The notes under the pieces: generated by a model
Seen by the model: only the letters and a program-made list of their open reading frames with translations
Database searches by the model: none
What the model was told of the DNA's origin: nothing
Source: an uncultured Clostridia bacterium
GTDB taxonomy: Bacteria; Bacillota; Clostridia; Christensenellales; CAG-1252
Direction: 5' to 3'
Assembly (NCBI GenBank): GCA_946626795.1
Contig: CAMOUZ010000019.1
Coordinates: 1-14,221, forward strand
Length of the DNA stretch: 14,221 nt
Made by a program: the position numbers and the translations under genes
Shown here: piece by piece, positions 1-7,900 of the stretch
Position numbering within the stretch: position 1 is the stretch's first letter
How the letters are laid out: every line of letters begins with the position of its first letter

Positions 1-272
1 CTTATTTCCGTAACCCCTTCTTTATGACGGATTTCACCTTCGATCTCTTTGCGCAGATCGGGGAGATTTCTTTCTTGATCGATTTTTTCTCCACCATCAC
101 CCTCACGACGATCGTGGTCGTGTCCGTGGCCGAGTGTACGCACTTCTTTTGCAGGGAAGTCCTTTCGTCGGATGTCGACGAGGGCAGGCAAGCCGCGAAG
201 GAAGCGTCCGATTACGTGGCGGATCGTTCCGTCACGGTTCCTTATATCAGATTCTGCCGCTTTTTGAGCTGA
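1..272 (+). CDS. 3' end of an unrecognised membrane-associated protein (partial)
   Basis: The reading frame is open from the first complete codon (base 3) to the TGA at 270-272, so this is probably the C-terminal 89 or so residues of a gene that begins outside the window; the ATG at 24 need not be the real start. One hydrophobic segment (about FFSTITLTTIVVVSVAE) is followed by a charged region rich in Glu, Asp and Arg (EGRQAAKEASDY) and a C-terminus ending in RFCRFLS. This could be a last membrane span with a cytoplasmic tail. Codon choice (GCG, ATC, ACG, GTC) matches the genes downstream, which supports real coding. I do not recognise the family. A 99-nt gap with two T-rich runs separates it from the next gene, so co-transcription with the cluster is uncertain. 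Confidence 0.55.
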   Translation, partial: YFRNPFFMTDFTFDLFAQIGEISFLIDFFSTITLTTIVVVSVAECTHFFCREVLSSDVDEGRQAAKEASDYVADRSVTVPYIRFCRFLS

Positions 273-371
273 GCATCGCTTCGAAATTTTTTCTGTTTTT
301 TTTACGCAAAAAATACCTTATTCAACGAGAAGAACCGAGAATGACCTTTTTGGGCATTCGACCGTGGGAGT

Positions 372-2849
372 ATGAACGAAGCGATATTGTTTTGCGGAGC
401 GTTGCTTTTTGCAATCGCATTCCGCGTTGTGAGCGAGAAGCTCGGTACAAAGAAAATAACCATTAAGAAAAACGAAATGCAGGTGTCGGACCTCATTTTC
501 CGCGCGCTGTCCGTTGCGTTATTCTTACTCTATATGCCGGAGCTTTTCTATCGCGAGAGCATCGCGTCGCAGATCGGGCTGGTCTTCGATCCCACGGTGG
601 GCGGCTCCCACATCCCCTTTACGCCGTCGCAGACCGTCCTCATCGCGCTTTTGAGATGGATGACCCTCTTCACCATCGGCGTCACCGTCACGCTTCCTTT
701 CTTCGAGAAACGCGAGGCGAAGGACTTTGCGATCTTCATCGCGCCCGTCGTCATCGTTTTGAACTGCGTCTTCTTCCGTCCCACGATGACGGTGATGACG
801 TATTCTTCCTCCGAGCCCATCTCGCTCTATCATTGGCGCTCGGTCATTCATGCCTGCGTCATCGCGCTTACGGGCGCCATCGTCTTCGAGCGCGTGATCC
901 GTTTCTTCCGCGAAGGGGATTATAAAGGCCTCGGTCGCCGCTTCGGCAAGCTCGGGCTTTATTTCCTCCTTTATGTCTTCGCCTTTATGCCCGTTTATGT
1001 CCCGCAGCTCTTCTTCGGGCTTGTCGGGCCCAAGCCTTCGGGCTTCACGGTGTCTCACCGTTTGCTTTTGTATTTCACCTTGCTCTTCCCGCTCGGCATG
1101 CAGATCGTTTTCGGGAAGAAGGACATCAAAGAACGCCGTTACTTCCTCATCATGCTGGCGCTCAGCGGCTTCTTCGCTTATTTCTCGCAGTATTATTATC
1201 CCGGGAAGACCATCATCAGCTCTCTGCCGCTGCATCTCTGCAATACGGCGATCGCGCTTATGCTTTTCGCCTATGTCTTCAAGCTGAACGGCATCTTCTA
1301 TTTCACTTATTTCGTCAATATCATGGGCGCTCTCTGCGCGATCATCCTGCCCGACGTCAGCGGCGCGGTCTCTCGCATGGGGAATGTGACCTATTATTAT
1401 AATCATATTTACGCGGTCATCCTGCCTTTTATGGGCGTCTCGCTCGGCGTGTTCCCGCGTCCGAATATGAAGCTTATGCGCAAGGCGATCGCCTTCTTTG
1501 CGCTGTATGTCCTCTTCGCCGCGGTGATGGACGCCTGGCTGAATAATTCCGCCTCGCTGAATAACGTCACCGTGCCTTACGGACATCCGAGTCATATCGA
1601 CATCGACTATTTCTTCCTTTACAGCGATTTCTTCATCGAGAAGTCCATTTTCAGCTGGGCTTATCCCTTGAAATACAATTACATTTGGCAGTTCACCCTC
1701 GGCGACACGCAGATGACCTTCTATTATGTCTATATTCTCTTGATCTTCGGCATTGCGGTCACCTTGATGTTCGCTTTCTGGGGGATCTACGGCGTGCTCT
1801 ATAAGGTGGAGGATTCTCATCGCGAGCTTCGCCGCCGCAAGATCCTTATGCATCTCGACAGAGTGGAATTATTAAAAGAATTAGACGGGAGATCGGTGAA
1901 AGAGCCGCTACACCCCGAAGGAGCACATATGATAAAGATCAATCATTTTTCCAAGACGTATGCGGGCAGCACGAAGAACGCCGTGACCGACCTGAACCTC
2001 GAAATCTACGAGGGAGAGGTCTTCGGCTTCATCGGGCATAACGGCGCGGGAAAGTCCACGACGATCAAGAGTCTCGTCGGCATCCAGACCATCACGGACG
2101 GCACCATCGAGATACAGGGCTATGACATCGCGCGTCAGCCGCTCGAAGCGAAGCTGAATATCGGCTATGTCAGCGATAACCACGCCGTTTATGAGAAGCT
2201 CACGGGCAGGGAATATGTCAGTTACGTCGCGGATCTTTATATGGTCAGCGAAGAGGATAAGAAGGCGCGCATCGAGAAATACGCCACGATGTTCGGTCTC
2301 ACCGATGCGATGGATCGCGAGATCAAGAGCTATTCGCACGGTATGAAACAGAAGCTTATGGTGATCTCCGCGCTCATCCATGATCCCAAAGTCTGGATCC
2401 TTGACGAGCCTCTGACCGGTCTCGATCCCACGAGCTCTCACCAGATCAAGGAATGTATGCGCATGCACGCGAACGCGGGCAATATCGTATTCTTTTCCAG
2501 CCACGTCATCGAGGTCGTGGAGAAGATCTGCGATCGCGTCGCCATCATCAGCGGCGGCAGGCTCTGTCGCGTGTGTAAGCCCGAAGAGCTCGTCTCGGAA
2601 GGGCAGTCTCTCGAAGAGCTTTATTTGATGTACGCCAAGCAGGCGGAGAGAGCCGATGCGGAAGAAGAGGAGAAGAAGGACGTCGAAAGCGAAGCCCTTC
2701 CCGAAGCTCCCGCAGAGGAGGTCGCCCCCGAGGCAAAGGAAGAAGCTCCTGCGGAAGAAGTTCCCGCGGAAGAGACGAAGGCTCCCATGGAGGAGGAAGA
2801 GGACGCCCTGAAAGAAGTGGCGGCAACCACCGGAGAAGAGGATGAATAA
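372..2849 (+). CDS. YwaF/TMEM164-like membrane domain fused to an ABC transporter ATPase with acidic tail
   Basis: Residues 1-475 are a multi-pass membrane region with roughly a dozen hydrophobic segments. Its second half (about 225-475) resembles the YwaF/TIGR02206/TMEM164 family: LPLHLC at 285-290, a Pro-Asp at 327-328 in the next loop, and Asn-His at 344-345. A basic linker (DSHRELRRRK, 481-490) leads to a complete ABC ATPase from about residue 520: Walker A GHNGAGKST 555-563, a Q-loop region in which Asp602 seems to replace Gln, signature SHGMKQK 655-661, Walker B VWILDEP 674-680, D-loop 683-686 and switch His711. The ATPase is of the ABC-2/EcsA-like type and should hydrolyse ATP to drive the permease encoded next. 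Residues 759-825 form a Glu/Ala/Pro-rich tail. ATG 372 is the only start available after the in-frame TGA at 342, but GGGAG lies just 1 nt before it, so initiation looks weak. Known YwaF proteins and ABC ATPases are normally separate, so the fusion is unusual. It might instead make two proteins (see the internal start). Confidence 0.85.
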   Translation: MNEAILFCGALLFAIAFRVVSEKLGTKKITIKKNEMQVSDLIFRALSVALFLLYMPELFYRESIASQIGLVFDPTVGGSHIPFTPSQTVLIALLRWMTLFTIGVTVTLPFFEKREAKDFAIFIAPVVIVLNCVFFRPTMTVMTYSSSEPISLYHWRSVIHACVIALTGAIVFERVIRFFREGDYKGLGRRFGKLGLYFLLYVFAFMPVYVPQLFFGLVGPKPSGFTVSHRLLLYFTLLFPLGMQIVFGKKDIKERRYFLIMLALSGFFAYFSQYYYPGKTIISSLPLHLCNTAIALMLFAYVFKLNGIFYFTYFVNIMGALCAIILPDVSGAVSRMGNVTYYYNHIYAVILPFMGVSLGVFPRPNMKLMRKAIAFFALYVLFAAVMDAWLNNSASLNNVTVPYGHPSHIDIDYFFLYSDFFIEKSIFSWAYPLKYNYIWQFTLGDTQMTFYYVYILLIFGIAVTLMFAFWGIYGVLYKVEDSHRELRRRKILMHLDRVELLKELDGRSVKEPLHPEGAHMIKINHFSKTYAGSTKNAVTDLNLEIYEGEVFGFIGHNGAGKSTTIKSLVGIQTITDGTIEIQGYDIARQPLEAKLNIGYVSDNHAVYEKLTGREYVSYVADLYMVSEEDKKARIEKYATMFGLTDAMDREIKSYSHGMKQKLMVISALIHDPKVWILDEPLTGLDPTSSHQIKECMRMHANAGNIVFFSSHVIEVVEKICDRVAIISGGRLCRVCKPEELVSEGQSLEELYLMYAKQAERADAEEEEKKDVESEALPEAPAEEVAPEAKEEAPAEEVPAEETKAPMEEEEDALKEVAATTGEEDE
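1918..1931 (+). promoter_or_regulatory. Internal ribosome binding site and start codon for a separate ATPase
   Basis: AAGGAG at 1918-1923 lies 5 nt before an in-frame ATG at 1929-1931, which is codon 520 of the fused gene and exactly where an ordinary ABC ATPase would begin (MIKINHFSKTYAG). This site is better spaced than the one at the annotated start of the gene. It suggests that a free ATPase of about 306 residues can be made besides, or instead of, the full-length fusion. Seen in the sequence; use in the cell is inferred. Confidence 0.6.
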
Positions 2850-4488
2850 TACATCGGCAGTAATGAAAAACGGAGTCATGAGGCGCTTGAAATACCTCGT
2901 GCTCCTGCAAGCGGGAGAGAAATTCCGCGGGATCAAGACGGTGAATAAGAAGAAAGCCGCCTTCAAGGTCTTCTTGAAAGCGCTCCTCTCCGTCACGGTG
3001 CTTGCCGTTTTGTATTTCGTCATGAACTATGTGAAGAAGCATTTCGTCTTCACCTTTGACAAAGATCTCTTCACGATGGTCATTCTTTTCACGCAGATCA
3101 TCAGCATCGTGACCTGCGCGGGCAGCATGATGTCCGTCCTGTATAACGGCAAGGAGAACGCCATTTTGATGGCTTTCCCCTGTAATTATAACGAGATATT
3201 CGTGAGCAAGATCATCGTCTTCGTCTTGGAAGAGCTCAAAAAGAGCCTCTTCTTCATCTTGCCTTTCTTGCTCTCTTATGGCTTCGTGGCGAAAGCGGGC
3301 GCGGCATATTGGGCGGGGCTCATCCCCGTTTGGCTCTTTATGACCCTTTTCCCCGTGCTTTTCAGCGCCATCCTCTCCATCCCCGCCATCTTCGTGAAGA
3401 AATTTCTCGAAAATCATTCCACGTTCTTTGCGGTGCTTTTGGTGTTGGGGCTCGTAGGGATCTTCGCGCTCGTCATCCGCGTGCTGTCTTATGTGCCCAC
3501 GCCGCTGCGTCTTGTGGCGCAGTATCATAGCTTTATGAAGGCTTTCCAAGCCATCCTCGTGACCATCAATAAGTTCTCGCTCTTTTATTCCTTCATCGGG
3601 AAGGCGATGTTCGGCGTCAAGGTGTGGCTCTATCTGCCCCTTCTTCTCGTCATCTTCGCGGCGACGGTGGCGCTCTGCTTCCTCGTGGCGATGCCTTTCT
3701 ATTTCAAGGCGGCGTCTTCCAGCGCGGAGAATAGCAAGATGGCGAAGCATATGGTGCGCAAGACTCGCGTGAATAATCTTTTCCTCACTTTCTTCCGCAA
3801 AGAGGTGAAACTGATGTTCCGCTCCTCCAAGAATCTGACTTCCGCCATCAGCATCGTCCTCATCTTCCCGATCCTTTCTTATATCCTGAATTTCATCGTG
3901 GCGGCGATCCGCACGAACCTTTACGGCGACTATATGACCATCGCCTTCAATATCATGATCACCCTCTCGCTCATCAGCACGTATAATGCGAATTGCGCCG
4001 CGGCGATCAGCTCGGAGGGCAGCGAGTTCTCCGTCTTGAAGGCGGCGCCGAGCAATACGATGATCGTCACTTGGGCGAAGCTCACCCTCACGATGATCGT
4101 GGATATGCTCTCCGTCGCGTCGATGTGCGTGGTCATCTCGCTCACGACGGATCTCGCGAAGATCGAGATCGTGCGTATGTTCCTCATCATCGTGCCCGTC
4201 AGCCTCGGGAATATCCTTTGGAGCTTCCAGCTCGACGTCACGAATCCCAAAGTGAATGATTACGCCGTGAAAGGGGACGCCGTAGTGGACAATCCGAATG
4301 TGGCGAAGTCCCTCCTGAATGGCTTCCTCATTTCCACCATCATGGGGGTGGCGACCTTGCTCCTCCTCATCGATAGTTATAAGTCGGGATGGCTCCGCGC
4401 GATCCTCATCGCATACGGATTCTTCCTGCTGAGACTCTTCCTATATAACAGTTACTTGAAGGTATATTTCAATGATATACAAGGGTAG
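2842..4488 (+). CDS. ABC-2-type permease with two similar halves
   Basis: This 548-residue protein has about 11-12 hydrophobic segments and is probably the membrane channel that pairs with the ATPase encoded just before it. Two cytoplasmic motifs have the same form, an acidic residue, a short hydrophobic run and Ala-Pro-like turn: KENAILMAFPCNYNEIF at about 104-120 and SEFSVLKAAPSNTMIV at about 394-409. This suggests two fused or duplicated half-permeases, as in the large putative ABC permease families (EcsB-like or PF16949-like, from memory). A basic loop (KHMVRKTR, 302-309) separates the halves. The start ATG 2842 overlaps the stop of the upstream gene (ATGAATAA, 8 nt) and follows GGAGAAGAG at 2832-2840, which indicates translational coupling. 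The substrate cannot be read from the sequence; the neighbouring surface proteins make an envelope role plausible. The permease role is fairly sure, the subfamily is not. Confidence 0.85.
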   Translation: MNNTSAVMKNGVMRRLKYLVLLQAGEKFRGIKTVNKKKAAFKVFLKALLSVTVLAVLYFVMNYVKKHFVFTFDKDLFTMVILFTQIISIVTCAGSMMSVLYNGKENAILMAFPCNYNEIFVSKIIVFVLEELKKSLFFILPFLLSYGFVAKAGAAYWAGLIPVWLFMTLFPVLFSAILSIPAIFVKKFLENHSTFFAVLLVLGLVGIFALVIRVLSYVPTPLRLVAQYHSFMKAFQAILVTINKFSLFYSFIGKAMFGVKVWLYLPLLLVIFAATVALCFLVAMPFYFKAASSSAENSKMAKHMVRKTRVNNLFLTFFRKEVKLMFRSSKNLTSAISIVLIFPILSYILNFIVAAIRTNLYGDYMTIAFNIMITLSLISTYNANCAAAISSEGSEFSVLKAAPSNTMIVTWAKLTLTMIVDMLSVASMCVVISLTTDLAKIEIVRMFLIIVPVSLGNILWSFQLDVTNPKVNDYAVKGDAVVDNPNVAKSLLNGFLISTIMGVATLLLLIDSYKSGWLRAILIAYGFFLLRLFLYNSYLKVYFNDIQG

Positions 4489-4494
4489 GCGCGC

Positions 4495-4902
4495 ATGAAT
4501 AAGAAGATAGTGATTTTGATCGTTATAGTGGAATGCGTCCTCAGCATCCTCCTCATCGCCGTGATCGGTCTTGCAATCGAGTCTACGCATAATGAAATCG
4601 AGTGCAAAGAGATCTATTTTACGACGGCGGAAGGTGAGAAGCTGGAAGACGGCGCAACGTTGGAAGTGGAGCGCCCCGATATGGGCTATCAGCTCCATTA
4701 TCTTCTCGAACCGGGCAATACGACGGACAAGGCGGTGACTTTCACCTCCGGGAATTCGGCTTTTGCGACGGTGAACGAGGTGGGATACGTGACTTTCATC
4801 GAAGATGAAGCGGTGTCCATCACCATCTCGTCGAAAAATGGGAAAACCGCGACTGTGTACTTGATTCCTCTGAAGAAGAATCACGGCACGCTCGTTGTTT
4901 AA
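4495..4902 (+). CDS. Small membrane-anchored protein with one bacterial Ig-like (Big_2-type) domain
   Basis: The 135-residue product begins with MNKK and a hydrophobic helix (about 5-27), which could be an uncleaved anchor or a signal peptide. Residues about 36-130 look like a bacterial Ig-like group 2 domain: an IYFTT opening strand, a LEPGNTTDKAVTFTSGN core, TVNEVGYVTF, and a closing strand VSITISSKNGKTATVYL. Big_2 domains usually occur in extracellular adhesins or as spacers in cell-surface proteins, often in several copies; a single copy on a membrane anchor is minimal. The gene starts 6 nt after the permease stop and has only a weak AGGG before its ATG, so it probably depends on coupled translation. 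It may be an extracytoplasmic accessory of the ABC transporter or a partner of the large lipoprotein. The domain call is by eye and moderately sure; the role is unknown. Confidence 0.75.
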   Translation: MNKKIVILIVIVECVLSILLIAVIGLAIESTHNEIECKEIYFTTAEGEKLEDGATLEVERPDMGYQLHYLLEPGNTTDKAVTFTSGNSAFATVNEVGYVTFIEDEAVSITISSKNGKTATVYLIPLKKNHGTLVV

Positions 4903-4934
4903 TAAAAAAGGATTTTATAGGAAAGGAGGTTTGT

Positions 4935-7900
4935 ATGAAAACGAAACTCGCAAAAGCGGTCTTGTTTCTCCTTGTGACGGCGTTGGTGGTAGCCACGCTG
5001 GTCGCTTGCGGAGAGCAGACCAAGAGCTTCTCCGTCACGGTTATGGACGGAGACGCGGTCCTCACGACCCTGTCCGTTACGGATGGCGGCACGTTGGACT
5101 ATGAGGGAAAGGTCACGAAGGACGGGTATCGCTTCGTCGGGCTCTATATTGACTCCGGATTTAAGGAGCCTTTTGATCCGACGACCACGTTCAGCGGGGA
5201 TCTCACGGTGTATGCGCGTTTTGCCGCGTCGAGCTGGACCATTACGGTGAAGCCGAATAAAGGCACGGCGACCAAGACGAGCTACGAATTGAATACGGGA
5301 GACGCCTATGAGCTGGAGGAGCCCACGAGAGACGGCTATCGCTTTGTCGGCTTTACGTATGAAGACGATAATGGCGATGAGCAGGAGTTCCCCACGAGCG
5401 GCACGTATAATCTCACGAGAAACGTGCGTGTTACGGCGCAATGGGAGATCGAGACCTATGAAGTGAAGCTCTATGACGGAGAGACCTTGCTCGACACCCT
5501 CGAGGCAGATTACAATACCAAGGCGATCTTCCCCGTGGATCCCACGAAAGCGGGTCATACCTTCGTCGGTTGGTTCGAGAAGGACGCTACTGCGGCGTTC
5601 GTGAAGACGACGGCGATCACGAAGGATATCGAGCTCTTCGCATCTTGGAGCGTGAATGACTGCACCGTGAGGCTCTACGATACAGACACCGGCACGCAGT
5701 ATGCTCCCATCACCGTGAAATACGGCAGCGTAGCGACTTTCCCCGCAGATCCCACGAGAGACGAATATGATTTCCTCGGATGGTTCGCGGCGGGCTCTGC
5801 GACGGCTTTCGATAAGACGGCTGTTATCTCGCAGGAGGAAGTGGTCCTCACGGCGAAATGGGCGAAGAAGACCTTCACGGTGACCTTGAAGAGCGAGACC
5901 TTCGAGGCGGACAGCGTCCAGACCGTGGAATACGGCAAGAGGATCGCCTTCCCGGAAGATCCCGCGAAGACGGGCTATGATTTCCTCGGCTGGTTCGAGG
6001 ACGAGGCGACCGCCGCTTTCACGAAGAGCACGGCGATCACGAAGAACGTCACTTTGACGGCGAGATTCGAGATCAAGACCTTTACGGTGAAGCTTTATGA
6101 CGGCGGAGCGCTTCTCGATACGCTTTCGGCGGCATACGATACGGCGGCGACCTTCCCCGAAGATCCCACCAAGACCGATTCGAATTTCGCGGGTTGGTAC
6201 GAGACGGGCGCTGCGACGGCCTTCGATAAGGAGACCAAGCTTGACAAGGATTACGAGCTCACGGCGAAATGGACGAAGAAGACCTTCACGGTGACCTTGA
6301 AGAGCGAGACTTTCTCGGCGGACAGCGTCCAGACCGTGGAATACGGACAGAAAGCCACCTTCCCGGAGGTAAATCCCTCGAAAGTGGGACATAACTTCCT
6401 CGGCTGGTATGAAGAGGGCTCCGAGACTGCCTTCGGCAAGAATACGGCGATCACGAAGGACACCACCTTGACTGCCGCTTTCGATCCGATGAAATTCACG
6501 ATCACGATGGTGAATTATCCCGCGTGGAGCTTGGAGGTCACTTATGGCGAGACCTATTCTCTCCCCTCGAAGGAGACGATAGAGGAAGCCATCTGCGGCA
6601 GCACGTCGGAGGACGCTTGGCTCTCCTTCACGGAATATACTTCCGATGCGGACGGCTTCGCGCTCACGGCTGAGGAGAACGGAACCTTCTCCTTCACCTA
6701 TGCTTGGGAGACCGCCATCATCATCACGGCAAGCTGCGAGGCGAACCCCGCGTATCATAAGAGCACGGTGACGCTTTACAGAGAGAATGACAATGCTTCT
6801 ATGGGCTCCTTCTCCGTAGATAACGGCGCCACTGCGAAGACCGAGCTCGCCGCCGTAAATACGGCTTGGGCGGGTCATACCTTCGTCGCTTGGTATGCGG
6901 AGAAGAATGGTGAGACGGCTTTCGACGTTGAATCGGCGATCTCTCAGCCCATCACCCTTTATGCAAGATATACGGATGACACCTATACCGTGACGCTTTA
7001 CAATGAGAATGGCTCGGTGTATAACACGATCTCGAACGTTGCTTATGGCGCGAAGGTCGATCTCCCGACCCTTGATCCGACGACGAGTCAGGACTTCTTG
7101 GGTTGGTTCGAGACGGGCGCCACGACCGCTTTCGATGACGACACCCCGATCATCGGTGACCTCGCTTTGACGGCAAGATGGCAGACCGTTACCTTTACGG
7201 TGACTTTGGTGAATGAATATTGGGATGCGAGTAGGACTCAGCAGGTGGTGCGCGGCAGCGCGGCTGCATTCCCCACCGATCTGGATCCGGCGGAAGGCTA
7301 TGAATTCACGGGTTGGAAGCATGGCGCAGACGCTTTCGCTACGGATACGGCGATCACGGAAAACATCACCTTGACGGCTTCCTTCGCGAAGAAGAAATTC
7401 ACGGTGACCCTCTATAATGAGGACAATACGGTGTATAATACGATCCAAAACGTCGAGTATGGTACGAAGGTTAGCCTTGATGACCTTTCCGATACGGAGA
7501 GTCATACCTTCTCCGGTTGGTTCGCACGCGGCGCGGAGAGTGCCTTTGACGACGAGAATACGGAGATCACCGCGAACCTCGAATTGTGGGCGACATGGGC
7601 GATCAAGACTTTCAGCGTCACCTTCGAAGGAAATGGTTCGCAGACGGTGAATTGGGGCGAATGCGCGGTGCTTCCCGCGGTTGCGCCCACGCAGAAAGGA
7701 AAGACTTTCACGGGATGGTACAGCGGCGAGACGAAGATCGATGGGACGACTCCGATCTATCAAAGCTACGTCCTTACGCCGCGCTTTACGCCGAATACCT
7801 ATACCATTACGTTGGAGCTTCTCGGCGGAAGCGGCGCAGCGAGCGTCGAAGTGACGTACGGCACGAAGCCGCAGATCGCGGATCCCAAAAGATTCGGCTA

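Noticed and set aside
266..303. Possible terminator after the first partial gene (GAGC/GCTT followed by two T-runs)
   Set aside because: The stem has only 4 pairs with a wobble and overlaps the stop codon; the T-runs alone are not enough to call it.
291..319. Possible promoter before the fused transporter gene (TACCTT at 314-319)
   Set aside because: The -10 match is poor and no -35 box lies at the right distance; the promoter of the cluster remains unknown.
134..466. 110-codon plus-strand open frame overlapping the first two genes
   Set aside because: It overlaps both the partial gene and the start of the transporter gene in another frame, with no ribosome binding site or recognisable domain.
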